Notes under the pieces: model-generated
Told to the model about the DNA's origin: nothing
The model's database searches: none
What the model saw: only the letters and a program-made list of their open reading frames with translations
Translations under genes and position numbers: made by a program
DNA from: Sphagnum compactum
Taxonomy: Eukaryota > Bryophyta > Sphagnopsida > Sphagnales
Assembly: GCA_965153455.1 (NCBI GenBank)
Contig: OZ234496.1
Span: 14,438,304 to 14,502,303 of the forward strand
Direction: 5' to 3'
DNA length: 64,000 bases
Shown here: one piece after another, positions 39,341 through 51,749 of the stretch
Numbering within the stretch: the stretch's first letter is position 1
How the letters are laid out: each line of letters starts with the position of its first letter

Positions 39341-40104
39341 CTATAGTCTATCGAGCTTATGGCCATATAAATTAGGATACTACTTAGGTAAGGGTTAATT
39401 ATGTTAGGGGTTTTCTATCTCCTTACTTAATTCTGAGTTATCTCGTACCTATCCATGAGTTATTTATCCCCCTATGAGTTACCACTTACTTAGTCATCAT
39501 GATTTATTTACCTACCCACCCACACATGGGCTACCTACCTACCCATGAGATATTTATCTACTACCTACTTACTTATTTACTTCTCTATCTGTGCAAAACA
39601 AGCATGATGAAAAACTTTAAATGGGGAATTACATAAGACTTACCTAAGGACCTACTTAATGATTATCTAAGGATTATAAAGGGGCTTACTTAGGTTAGGG
39701 GATATCTTAAAGCTTATCTAAAGACTATAATAATATTTCATAAGTTAGGGAATACTAAAGGTTATTTAAGGAGGCTATCTAAATAATTTAAGGATTTATT
39801 TAAGGACTACCTAAAGATCACCTCGGGGTCTTTCTATGTTATGAGTTATCTAAGGTAAAAGCTTTCAAAAGCTTACATAAAAAATACATAAAGATCATTT
39901 AGAGACTAAGTTACCTAAGTTAGGGGATACCTAAGAGATTACTTAATGAGCTACATAGGATTTATATAGAGGTCATGAATCAGCCCTAGGTAGGTCCTTA
40001 TGTAAGCCTTTTGTAACCCCATTTTCCACTATGAGTGAACCCTTGGTAGCTTTTTAAATAAATCTTAGGTATCCTTTGACCTAAGAAGTTACCAGCCAAC
40101 CTTG
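39340..40104. repeat. Diffuse low-complexity repeat
   Basis: Words such as CTACCTACC, TTACTTA, ACCTAAGG and GGGGATA recur irregularly. The stretch leads into the regular 75-bp array and looks like its decayed margin. Confidence 0.45.
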
Positions 40105-40392
40105 CATGTAAGCTCTATGTAACCCTTTAAATAGTTTTTAGATATTCCATAACTTAGTTAGGTCCATAACATAACCTCACATGTAAGCTCTATGTAACCC
40201 TTTAAATAGCTTTTAGATATCCCATAACTTAGCTAGGTTCATAACATAACCTCGCATGTAAGCTCTATGTAACTCTTTAAATAGCTTTTAGATATCCCAA
40301 AACTTAGCTAGGTCCATAACATAGCCTCACATGTAAACTCTATATAACCTTTTAAATAGCTTTTAGTTATCCCATAACTTAGCTAGGTCCAT
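40105..40392. repeat. Four 75-bp tandem repeats (last one partial)
   Basis: Units begin at 40105, 40180, 40255 and 40330 with CATGTAAGCTCTATGTAA (CATGTAAACTCTATATAA in the last). Each continues with TTTAAATAG-TTTTAG, CCATAACTTAG-TAGGT-CATA. Divergence between units is a few percent. Confidence 0.9.
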
Positions 40393-43300
40393 AGAAATAA
40401 GTAAACCCCCAGATAGATACGTAGAGATAAGCAAAACATAAGAAAGAAAAGAAACTCAAATTATCCTATGTGAAAAGTTTAAGTTTTTTCTTCAATTTTT
40501 TTTAAAATATAATCCCATCCTACATTTTGATTGTCATCTTCAGTTTCAGGAAACCCATGATTCTTTTCTTGAGTTTTACTATCTTTATGGATAACTTTAA
40601 TAAGTTTGCAATTTTATTTTATTTAAAAAATTCTGTGATACTCGGCACATTTCTACAAGGCAATATTACTGTAAATAATGTGCTCTCCCCAAACACTAGA
40701 AAATTTCTGCCAGTTTAATATGTACATGTATAGGTATGGATTTCTTTTTGTTGTGGAGATGGGGCATTAAAAAAGAGACCTTGTTCATGGTTATTTTCAT
40801 GCCAATTGCCAACAAGGAATATGAAGAACCCTGGCATGAAAACCCAAGATGGAATCTGAAATGGAATGCTACCTATAGAGATCCACATACCCTAAACCCT
40901 AACATCCAATGAAGAAAAAATTTAAGGTTGATTGGTGTCATTTTGGTTGGTTGCCACCATTGCTTCATTGTGCTTACAGCTATGTACCTTGAGAAATAAT
41001 CTGTTTTCAGGTCCTTTGTGATCCCTTTGTGACCACTTTGGGTTTTGCTCTTCTGTATCGAACTTGGGTCCTTGCTTTTTGTTCTTTCTTTCCCCCATTT
41101 CACGAGTGTTTGTATTTCTCCATTCTCACCCATAAAAATGGAATCTTCAATAGTATAGAGTAAGGATTGGTTAAAATTTTTCACATGGGCCAATCATTGT
41201 GACCAACCAATTAAAGACAATTAAAGATATATATATATATATATATATATATTCTGAAACAACTGGAAAAATCCATTGCAAAGAAAGACACCATTCTATT
41301 TGTCTAGAAGTGCTTTTGAATAGATTTGTGTCTACCATGTGTTCTTTCCCTTGATGATGTAACAAGGTAGTGATCATCCATAAATTCAATGTAAATATTT
41401 AAACATCTTTATATATTTTTGGCTACCTATTGGAATTTTGAAAATAATTTTTAAATTTCTTTTTGATACTTGATGGTTTTTTAAAAAATCAATGAATCTG
41501 TGATAGGAAATGTCCAACTTTTTGCCATAGTGTGAGTTTTCACACAAATGAAAGGATGATTGTATCATGTGCACACTTATATTTACAAGTCCAAACTCAG
41601 TGTCATGTTGTTTTAAAGCCTAAATTTCATCCAAAGTATTGTTTACTAGTCATTATTCCGTTGTAGGTGGACCTGTTCTTGAAACATTTTTAGTGGTGGC
41701 TATATTATGCCCTACATTGGGAATTTTGGATGAAGTTTAGCACTCAACTTTAGTAGATTCACTGAAAACGTGCTTTAGGCTTTAGAAAAATATTTCAGGG
41801 CATTAGAAGATCCCTTGAAGGGCCCAATAAATAAGAAGTGTTTGTTATGCACTATTTTTGATTGGCCAAAACAATGATTAGCCCAGGCAGTGTTTTTTTT
41901 ATTTTGGCGAATTTTCACAAATTGGATTTTTTTCCAGAAAATGAAGGAAAAACAAAAAAATTATGATTTATAGGGACTTTTTTCGCCATTTTTCGAAACA
42001 AAAATAACTAAATAATCACATGTAGACCCACTTCCAAGGTCGCCACTTGTAGCAGTACTTTTGTAAAAATGCAACAGCCCACCTAGGACAGTTGTCATTT
42101 AATGCTAATTACACTCATATTACAATTGTAACTTAATTATACCAAGCTTTTTTTGTTTTCTCCAAAAGAGTTGATCTGTTGTGGACAATTTTATTTATTT
42201 CCATCAGGAAACTTTTAATAATTTTTCTACCTAGAAAGTATGATTTGATATATACAAAGGACTTTTCTGAAAAATGGCCCTAATTTCCCCAAAAAAGAAA
42301 AAAAAACCCTCTAGATTTGGATAACAGGTTCCAGCAGGTAGAGAAAATATAATAATAATATTATTATTATTATTGTTATTAACTTTCATATCTGGTCTGT
42401 AGCCAAATTTGGCTAAATCTTCTTGTGAATGATTGCTAGTTTGGCCATTTAGCAAAATCTTTAAAAAGCAACCCTGGTTGTGGAGGGATAAATTTTTATT
42501 TTTATGGTAATGACAATAATTTGAAGCAGTCACTAAACTGATTTATTAACTATATTTTTTCTCTTCCTAATTTTCTTATGACCCATTTTGGCTAAAGTTA
42601 TATCCTAAAGGAACATACACACCGAATGTCGTATTTGTCACCACCAGGAAAGGAGCAGGACTAGGGTGATCAAAAATCTCAAACCATCTAAGGTTATATC
42701 TAGGTTAGAATCTGAAATCTCCTTCTCTTTCTACTTTTCTCCAATTTTCTAAAATTGGAGAATTGTGATGGCTAAGATTTTCTGTTCATGTCATCAGACC
42801 CACCACTTTGTTGAAGGGATTCATATGCATCACCTTGCTGATGTGCAATCTTTAATGACATAATCTCATACTTTTGCTCTACCTGATAGATAGTGAAATG
42901 CTGCTGTCTGGTGGTACTTCTTCATGAAATGATACCTTTTCATCCTACCATAGTTATTGTGGTTTGCATTAACTAGATGAGGTGCCTGGCAAGTTCAAAT
43001 TTTTTTGGGCAATAAGCCAATTTGATTGCATCACTCCAAAAAAATGAAACTGTGGAAGCTCCCCAAAATAGAAGGTTTTCTTTGAAGTATGGAGTTCCTT
43101 CCCTTTGGCCCACTTATATGGGGTGAAAGGAGGACAACATTTGACAAAGCATGCATGGAAAGGGTGACTATCTACTGTCCAAGTGGAATTTGAACAGTGG
43201 ACAGTCCACTCTCCACACCAAACACAACTTGCCAAAAAAATCCCCTTCCTCTCCCCCCCCCTCCACCCACAAGGCAAAAAGGGAGGCCCCTTCACTGCAT

Positions 43301-45519
43301 GACACGACTTCTCATTGGTTGCATGGAAATTCTATTCCTAAAATTGGCTGCCACTATTTTTGGCCTGGACTAATAGCTTTTCCTAAGAACACCCTACCTT
43401 ATGGTCTGCGCAACAGGAAGGGGATAAATTTCCATTCAACACCAAGATTCTGAACCCCATTGTGGATTTCTGATCATTGTAGTAGAGGGGACAGCTTCAA
43501 CACAAATCTGTCAAATAAATAATTAATTATAAATATTCCATGTCAAAAAAATCCTAAATATTTCAAAAGATATTTTCCTTGAAATGATTTATTTCTTCCA
43601 AATTTTTTTTAATTTAAAAATTTATAAAAATAATATAATTAGTGTCAAAGCTTCCAAGGTAGTAAGGTACTTCAATGATATCACCATGCAGCAAAAATAA
43701 AAGTCATGAAATATAGGGGAAAGCATGCTCCTGAGGGCTCTTCAATGGATGAACACATGTGCTAGCTGAAGGAGGTTGTAGGTTTAGTGCTAGAGAATCC
43801 AGCACTCAACTAGGTAACCAGTTTTGTGGAGATAAGGTATACCCTAACAATACACAGGGCTACTGTAGAGATCTTACTGGCCACTAAATTGTAGGGAGGA
43901 TAGAAACTCAGGGGTCAGGCCACGGTCGGGACACAGAACCTCAGAGGCACTGAACCTGGCTCTGAAGAAAACTATATTCGGAAAACTACAAAGATGATGA
44001 ATACACCTACTCTTGCCTCAACATTGTGAACAAGCACAACAAATGCTCACAAATGGTCTGCTGCCATAATCATTCCCAGCACGCTCTCACTTAGACCTGT
44101 TCCTTCAAATTGGACGCAAATCTTGTCCAAATGGCTGGCTTCATGTCAGAATTGTTACATGCGTCCTCACAATAGTAATTACAGTTTTTAGCTTTCAAGG
44201 CTGATAATTCCTCTATTTAGAACAAGGGCAGCTTGAACACATGTCTGTTGAACAATTAATTAATTTTGAAGACTCTGTGTCAAAAAATACAATAGCCTAA
44301 AAATTCCAATTGGTTTTAAATTTTCCTTCAAAAAATTCTTTTATTGAATTTCAATTTTTGTACAAATAAGAGAATTGATGTTCAAGCTGCCAGGGTAGTA
44401 TGGTATGTGCCAACTCAAATCTAGTTGTGTTCATAACTTTCCTCTGGGTTCTTTGTTTCTAGTTTAAAGCTTTTTAATACCCATGTCATCAGAGAAAACA
44501 ACAAAAATGTACGAGAAATTTCCCTTTCTACCAAGTTTATTTAAGCATTATTTTACATACAGCAGTGATAAAAAAAACACACACACACACATAGAGTCAC
44601 CCAACAAGTCACACTGGGAAAACAACACAAAAATGTTACAGGACAGTTATAACTTATAACTGATTTTGATCAATCGTGAGTTCACAATTTCAGTGTATTA
44701 CACCCAAAGAAAATAAATACACATACAATGGAATCTTTCATTAAGTTTTTAATTTGTTACATGAATTCTGATGTACCTCTCTCTGGAGGCAGGATGGGAC
44801 ATTCTGTGAAAGACAAGGTGCATTTCCACCTCAGAAGATCCATCATTTTCAAACAATTTGGAGGGCAATTCATCACAAAGGATTTGTTCCTATACCCTTA
44901 AAACAAATCAGGGCCATGGGGGAAAAAAACACCTACCTTGACCCAGAGGCACCTGGCCTAATTTTCTTTTGTGTTTGTTTGCAGGTACCTAACAAAGCTT
45001 CCTCCTAGTCTCTATGGCACCTTACAAATCTAAGGGTGCCTCAAGATTGAAAATATGTCAGTTTTTGAGAAGAAAATGAAAAATCCAAACTTCAAAAATT
45101 TCTAACTAAATGTTCTAGTTTGGTTCCAAAACAATTGTTGTCTTCACCCTGGCCTCAAGCAAGCAAGCCAGCCAGCACAGAAATGCTGTGCTCCAGGGCA
45201 TTACCCTAGACAAAAACACACCCATGCACATCAACTCATACTGCAGTTGCAGACTGGCGACATCAAAGGCAGCAGTTGTGTGAGTGTGTGTGTCCAGGTG
45301 CTTACAAATAGCTCTTACTCCCTGCATTAGAATTAAAAGTTACACAGCAACCAAGCAAGCAAAGCAGTTGGTGTCATAAAACATTGCAAAAGCAAACAGT
45401 AGTTCTTGTATAAAAACTATGCTACAGAACAACAACAGCAACAAAATGGACAGAGCACTTACAGAAAAGAGAAATGGACAGAATAGTTAAGAACTAAATA
45501 GACAGAACACTGACAGTAA
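40393..45519. other. AT-rich intergenic DNA without a supportable gene
   Basis: Contents include an (AT)n run at about 41227-41252, an AATAAT/ATTATT palindrome at about 42345-42380, an (AC)n run near 44577-44590, and the diverged direct repeat pair described separately. Frames at 42231-42533 and 42969-43295 (-) have no domain I recognise. Confidence 0.45.
43490..44415. repeat. Diverged direct repeat pair bracketing ~550 bp
   Basis: About 43490-43680 and 44222-44410 match in order: GCTT-AACACA--TCTGT, AATTAATTA, TGTCAAAAAA, a TTTTCCTT-AAA block, and a terminal AAGCT-CCA-GGTAGTA-GGTA. The two could be solo-LTR-like relics or an old segmental duplication. The interval shows no retrotransposon domain. 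Confidence 0.5.
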
Positions 45520-45690
45520 AGAGAGAATGGACAGACCACTTGTTGAGAAATGTCCAGACAGAATTAAGTCACAAAGAAGAGAAAGAGAGAGACAGAAACA
45601 GTAAAAGAGAGAATGGACAGACCACTTGTTGAGACATGTCCAGACAGAATTAAGTCACAAGGAGGAAGAGAAAGAGAGAGACAGAAACAG
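45520..45690. repeat. ~84-bp purine-rich duplication
   Basis: Two copies, from about 45520 and 45604, contain GAGAATGGACAGACCACTTG, ATGTCCAGACAGAATTAAGT and AGAGAAAGAGAGAGACAGAAA, with a short GGAGGA insertion in the second. They are nearly identical and so recent. Confidence 0.85.
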
Positions 45691-45757
45691 AAATGAATGG
45701 ATTAGCAGCAGCAGGAGTGGTAGTCAAGGATTGTGTTTTCTTTCAGCTGTAATAAAG

Positions 45758-46123
45758 TAAGAGCATCTCCAGTAGTGCTCAGTATGCAACCCGGCAAAAC
45801 TATTTTTCACATCCAAGTACAGTTATTTACTTTTTTGCAAACCCACCCATAAAACTGAAACTAAGACAGCAAATAGGTGGGCGACTACTAATAGCGAACC
45901 ACTTGGACCAATAACTATTATGATGGGCCAATCAGAAGCACTCTGCAGATCATAATTATTACACCCATTTCTTCAGGTGCACAGCGTTACTGCGCCTTTT
46001 ACCAGCTACAGCAAACTGTGCGAGCCATAACTATTTTCCCAAACCAAACCGGCATTCTTTTACTTTTCTTCATCCAATTTACTGTGCAAGATCACATACG
46101 GAGCACCACTGAAGATGCTCTAA
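45758..46123. mobile_element. 360-bp PIF/Harbinger (Tourist-like) MITE
   Basis: The element at 45761-46120 starts GAGCATCTCCAGTAGTGCTC and ends, read inward from the right, GAGCATCTTCAGTGGTGCTC: 18 of 20 positions match. It is flanked on both sides by TAA (45758-45760 and 46121-46123), the 3-bp duplication typical of PIF/Harbinger. The GAGCATCTCC terminus is characteristic of plant Tourist-like MITEs. No transposase is inside. It lies about 0.9 kb upstream of the GT47 start codon, in or near its promoter. Confidence 0.9.
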
Positions 46124-47033
46124 GTTGGATATAAGTTGCATGGCAGCAGCACCCAACAATAGCAGCTGTTGGCAGGCAAGCAGGCAGTGGGTCCCTTTTT
46201 TCCAAAGCAAAAAAAAAAAAAAACAAAACAAACAAAAGCAGAGACTCCAACAACACCTACCTCCACATTGTTGGTTGGTTGTTGCTGTTAGTGTGGGTCA
46301 TGATCAGCTGTCATGCCAACTCCCTCATGCTCTCTCTCTCGACCTCTCTCTCTTCTTCACTTTTTTTGTTTTTGGGCTTTCTTTTCTCTTAAAATTGAAT
46401 TGTCTGCGACGCATCCACATCCACTATGGTGAAGCTCATGCTTAAGTAAGTAAGCATACGTGATTAGGTCTTACAAAACTTCCTTTCTTCATCATCATCA
46501 TCATCATCATCAACGACATCAACGACATCTGCTTCTGAAGAATCAGTTCAATTTCTTGTCCCTTACTTGCACTGACAGTAGATCCAGCAATAGATCGATT
46601 ACCTCCTGGTTCCAAACCGACAAAACTGTAAAGCCTGGAGGGATGAGGATTGTGTATCAATTACGTATTCGCAATTGCCTTCAATTGGATTTTGATCACA
46701 CACAAGAGGTCAATTGGAGAAATTCTAGATAGTTGAAGATTCCCCCTGTCCAGATTGCCGGGAGCTAGAAATCCTTGCTTGCAGAATTTAGCTCTCTTGA
46801 TGGAAACAAATTATGGGTTGTTGTTACGAGTCTCAGAAGATTTCGCTAGTACTGGCCGTAAGAGCTCTCGAGTTTCTTCTTCTGTCTGCCGCGAGTAGGA
46901 CTATTACTGATCTTTGGCACCAGGCTCTGCCTGTGAACAAGAAGACGCGGGAGACCATCTGGCTGTGACGAGGAGGAGGAGGAGGAAGAGGAGAAAGGTT
47001 CTTGGCCCTAATTGCTTTGTTGCTTCCTTCCTC
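46124..47033 (+). promoter_or_regulatory. Likely promoter/5' UTR region of the GT47 gene
   Basis: Between the Harbinger MITE and the start codon lie an A-rich run (46208-46222), CTCTCTCT-rich stretches (46330-46355) and an (ATC)n run near 46492-46511. These are typical of plant 5' UTR/core promoter DNA. The transcription start is not identifiable. Confidence 0.35.
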
Positions 47034-49665
47034 ATGCATCGTGTGTCCAGTGCTTCGAAAGAGAATTCGAGAAAGGAAGTCGAGGACGGGTGGTTCCAGC
47101 AGGGAGGGGTGACTGGTACCAATTGGCAGCAGCCAGCTGCAAAGGCGGGGAACAACACTCACAGCAGCAACAACAAGAATGAAAATATTCTGCTGAGATT
47201 CTCGTGGGATCATCAGCAGCGGTCGCAACACAAAGTATGGCTACCCATCACCATGTTCTTGCTCGTCTTCACGCTCTGCCTGATGCTCATCCCCGAGCTG
47301 TTGGATCCAGATCTCTCTCTGCAGACGCAACGCCATGCCACCAGTCTTCTGGCGGGGTCTTCTATCGCACCCATGATGAGGGAGGAGCAGCAGCACAAAT
47401 TTCCTGCAGATCTGATCAACTCAACATCTCGGAATTCCGCCCTGGAGGAGGAGCTCACACAAGAAGGAGCTGTGCGGGGTGCGCAAGGATCATGGGCCAG
47501 CAGCACAGGAGTAGTACAAGACGATCATGTGCAGTCTAAGGACATTGTTCTTCCTTCAGGCAAAAACTTCCACTCCCCCACCCACCTGCAATTCCTTTCC
47601 AATTGTGCGCAGATTTCTTTTCCACAAGGGTTGCAGAACATTGTAGTCAGATCCTGGTTTGTAGTTTTGTAATTTGTTCCTTCTAGCTGGGAAGGATTTT
47701 CATCTTGCAGACTCCATTTCCAGTTCTCTGCGCACTATCTTCACATCTTGTACTGATCTTTGTCTCTGCAAAAATCTGAACAGATGGTTTTGTTGATTGT
47801 ATTGTTATACTTTTTTTTCCCTCCCTTTACTTTGAAGGGCTTCAATCTTTCCTTCAGACAAATTTTTCCAATCCCCTCTCGACTGAGTTCCTTGGGACTC
47901 TTGACCTATGCTTAAGTTCATCAATGTTTCTCATGCCCATTGTTCTCCAAGCCTTGCACATCATCAGATGTCCTGCCCAATGTACCAGAGTTGTGGAATT
48001 CCCACTCTAAGGAAACAGAAAATTACATCAAGTATTTGGAAAGGAGGCTTAATGGGTGATTGCTGAACAAATTTTCTGTGGATGGAAACTACCAGGTGCA
48101 GACTTGAATCCTTTGCAGTTGTCAGCTGCAATGCAAATCTATGTGTATGACCTGCCGACACAGTACAATGAGAATTGGCTTGCTGACAAACGGTGCAGCA
48201 ACCACTTGTTTGCTGCAGAGGTAGCCATTCATCGAATCCTGTTGAGCAGTCCCCTTCGAACCCTGAATCCAGATGAAGCTGATTTCTTCTTCCTCCCTGT
48301 GTATGTGTCATGTAAATTCAGTCCCAAGACTGGATTTCCATCAATAGGCCATGCACCCCGGACTATTCATGCAGCAGTATCTTTGGTTTCCTCTGTGATG
48401 CCATACTGGAACAGAAGCAAAGGAAGCGACCATATATTTGTTGCAACTCATGACTTCGGTGCCTGTTTCCACTCCATGGTATGTACATTCTTGTGACCAC
48501 CAACATCCACATATCTTTGAGCTTCTGGAGATCATCAAACATGCATGTGTCCACACTGCACCTGATGAATTCTGTGAGTAATAATATTAGATCTATATTT
48601 CAAGCATCAGGGCCACACAGAGAGGAGACAAACTAACTATACATCATTTTTTTTGCTTGCAATCCTGTTCTCATACCATTTGACTGGCATTGCTCACAGG
48701 AGCATTTGGCTGTAGCACATGGAATTCCAGATTTCATGCAGAATTCAATCATTTTGCAAACATTTGGAGAAAGAACCTGGCACAAGTGTCAGGAAGTAGA
48801 GAACATACAGATTCCCCCTTACGTTTCACCTTCTGCTATGTCGCCTTACATGCTCCCACCACCACAAGTACGAAAGCGCAACATTTTTGCCTTCTTCCGT
48901 GGCAAAATGGAGATCCACCCCAAGAACTACAGTGGTCACCTTTACAGCAGGTTGGCATTCCTGCATCCATCCTTGTAAAATTCCGGAGCTGATAGGGTTT
49001 TCCTTTCTGTGTAAAGGCATGATTATGTTGCTGCAAACTCTTTTCAAATCTCACAAGATAAGATGTTGCAAATCATACTGTCAGAATCCTATGCTGCATG
49101 GTGTATTTGCATGATTTGGTGGTGGATTTCAACACAGGCTGAAACTGAATGGTTTGCATGAGTGGAATGCCATGGTTGGGTGTGCAGGGGTGTGCGGACA
49201 GCCATATATCACAGGTATGGACGCAATAAGCTGTTCTATTTACGGCGCCAGAGGGCAGAGGGCTATCAAGAAGAACTCCTGAGATCCATCTTTTGTCTGT
49301 GCCCATTAGGTTGGGCACCATGGAGCCCCCGGATTGTGGAGTCTGTAGTATTTGGGTGTGTGCCTGTCATCATTGCCGACAACATAGCCCTGCCATACTC
49401 ACATGTACTAAACTGGAGTTCCATCTCACTGACAGTCAGGGAGGCGGATGTCCCCAGATTGGCCAAAATTCTCTTACATGTAGCAGCCACCAACCTTAGT
49501 GCAATACAAAAGAATCTATGGAGGGCAGAGAATAGAAGGGCTCTGCTCTTCTTAGAGCCCCTTCATACTGGGGATGCTACCTGGCACCTGTTGGATCTTT
49601 TATCTAGGAAAATTGGGCGGTCTCATGTTGCCAGATCCCCACAGGCAGTCACCACCGAGAAATAA
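47034..49665 (+). CDS. GT47 exostosin-family glycosyltransferase, FRA8/IRX7-like
   Basis: A type II Golgi membrane protein resembling Arabidopsis FRA8/IRX7 and F8H, which act in making the reducing-end sequence of glucuronoxylan in secondary walls. The ATG at 47034 is the first in frame after a TGA. A basic/polar tail of ~67 residues precedes a membrane anchor (VWLPITMFLLVFTLCLMLIP, residues ~68-88). Exons: 1, 47034 to about 47650; 2, about 48090-48478; 3, 48700-48950; 4, 49188-49665. The exon 1/2 junction is not resolved, while the later junctions agree in phase. Family blocks: IYVYDLP, RCSNHLFAAEVAIH, DEADFFFLPVYVSC, ATHDFGACFHSM, NSIILQTFGE, FFRGKMEIHPKNYSG, CLCPLGWAPWSPRIVES, GCVPVIIADNIALPY. 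No lesion is visible. FRA8-like function is inferred from block order and family knowledge. Confidence 0.88.
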
Positions 49666-49950
49666 GCACAGTGGTGGCAATTCCAATTTTCATGATTATT
49701 GAATGTTTGGAAATTCAAAAACTGTACAATTGTCACACAGGTCCTGTACCCACCGATCTCAAAGAAGCTGCTAACATAAAATTTAGCTGGGAAATTGCAT
49801 TGATTGAAGAGAGTTGCTTTCATAGAATTGATCAAACAATCAGAGTTTTTCACTCTTGAATTTTGCTGGAATTTCAATCCTTCCAACTTGTTATTCATTC
49901 TAAGGGTGCATGGTGCATACCCATCAGGAATTCTCATGTAAGCTCCTCAC

Positions 49951-50593
49951 CTATGTTTTCTCCTTTTGTATAGGATTGTTTGGATAACCTGCATGTTGCA
50001 CTGATTTTTCTTTTCTGTTGACTTGAGGGTGGAACAAAGATCTAAACCATAAAGCAGCTTGTTCAGGCACAAAACCATACTCCAAGATCTTCAGCTGGGT
50101 GATGTAGAGTGTGAGAGCTGCTTCTGAATGTGCAACATCAAATGAGTGGTACTTGCAAGGAATTTTCTCTATGTTGAGGGTGAAGACAAGGCCCTGAAAG
50201 TGGGAAGCACCTCTTTTGGGCATAAACCATATTCGAAAACCCTGCTGGGTGTTGGGGAGTGTCACAGCTATTTTGTAATGTGCAAATTCTTCATGTGAAA
50301 AACCATGTGCTTTGAAAAGTAAAAGAATTTTTCTTTGGCACAAAAAACAACTTCCAAAATATTTGACTCAATTTTGTGGAGTAACAACAGAATTCCACAA
50401 ACCCACAAGAATGGAAAGCCTATCTAACCTCCTCCTGCTATATCTTGAAGGCCATCAGTGAGATCTTCAGGAATTAGTACACCAACATCCACCATTTCCA
50501 TCATGATGTTGATTGCCTCATCTTTCTCCCCCAGACTCACATGCAGTCTGTTATAGCTTCCAAATACATCTTGCTGCAGTTCAGCACAATATT
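49951..50593 (-). CDS. 3' end of an unidentified gene with one PPR-like motif
   Basis: Two minus-strand exons fit together: 50593-50429 (acceptor GATTGCAAG, donor GGAG/GTTAGA) and 50309-49951 (acceptor CTTTTACTTTTCAAAG), phase 1 on both sides, intron of 119 bp. The first encodes SYNRLHVSLGEKDEAINIMM followed by a V-x-V-G-V-x-I-P-E segment, the spacing of one pentatricopeptide repeat. The second encodes ~119 residues with FAHYKIAVTLPNTQQGF and AHSEAALTLYITQLKILEYG, two loosely similar halves and a weak overall resemblance to a double-stranded RNA-binding fold; I cannot name the family. If the intron is retained a TAG follows at once. Upstream exons are unresolved, though 50820-50960 holds protein-like pieces on the same strand. 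The stop lies 286 bp from the GT47 stop, tail-to-tail. Confidence 0.5.
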
Positions 50594-51602
50594 CTTGCAA
50601 TCAATAGACAATAGTGGTGGCTCTTCCAGTGTGAAATTCAAACAGACACCACCCAACATTTTCTACATAGGCAAATCTTGAGTGCATGAAGGATGTATAA
50701 TTTGGTGAAATAACATGCAGGAAAGTGTCCAGCATATAGATTGAGGTTCTGAAGAAGATAACTATGTTGGAAGCTATAACATTCAGATAGCTACGTTGGA
50801 AACTGCATCCCATTTGTCATCTCTTTGTCAATTCCTGATGTGAAGCTCATAATGAAAGGAATTCTGACAAACTCAATTTGAGACAGTTGCTTGTCCAGCA
50901 GACCACCCTGTCCAGACTCCTCCAAATACCAACTTCTCTAGGAAATTTCTTGCTAGCTGCTGTGGGCTCCCTTCACTCAAGCCTTTGTGATTCATCTTAG
51001 CATCATATCACCATCGTACACAACCAAACAATGTTCATTAAATATGTTCTGAATTTTTGTTATTTGATATTTCATTTTGAAAGACCCTCTGGCAGAATTG
51101 AGGTGAAATCATTTCAAAATGTTTTAAACGTTTGTAACCAATTTTTTATTGAAATTTCACTTGGTGTGTAGCATGTGTGCATGCACAACTGTTTCTACTT
51201 CCAATGATCTTCAATTGGAAGGTGTTGGTAAATAATTATGTTATTGTGACAAATTTGAGAACATGATAGAATAGAATGAACCAGTGTTGTCCAGTTATCA
51301 AGTTTTATACCTATCCTGTGGATAGCTATAAAGATTTTTTCATTTTCTTTTACAAAGAAGGATATGTATTCCAAAAAATAATTCAATTCATTATAGTAGC
51401 CAGTTACACATTTGCTTTCTTAAAAATTCCTTTACCAGTTATGTATATGTCAGTTTTCAAATTCCAAAACATGGTGGATATGCATTAAAGATATGCATAT
51501 CAAAATTTCAATTCTATTACTTAATAAAAAGAACTTACAATAGTGGCCTAGCTTTCCAGAACAAAAGCAACATGAACAAACTCAAACAAAATCAAAGTAA
51601 CT

Positions 51603-51679
51603 TGTGGGGGAATTGAACCCCAATTTTAAAGAACTATGCCCAAGTGTAGCACAAGCTCCTTGCCTCACCCACACCCACA
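51603..51679 (-). ncRNA. tRNA-like / SINE-head-like segment
   Basis: Read on the minus strand, a 77-nt stretch opens TGTGGG and closes CCCACA (pairing termini). It contains GGTTCAATTCC, one mismatch from the Pol III B box, with flanking GGGG/CCCC that could form a T stem, and a loose A-box-like TGGGTGAGGCA at the expected distance. No clear anticodon stem forms, so it is not a working tRNA. A tRNA-derived SINE remnant or chance are both possible. Confidence 0.3.
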
Positions 51680-51749
51680 CAAAACACAAACCCAACCTAG
51701 CCCCACAAAATTAATCACCATCAACCTCCAATTCTTCAAAAAAATTATG

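Noticed and set aside
47204-47539. Alternative plus-strand frame in the first GT47 exon
   Set aside because: It is a shadow of the frame that carries the membrane anchor and the in-phase ATG.
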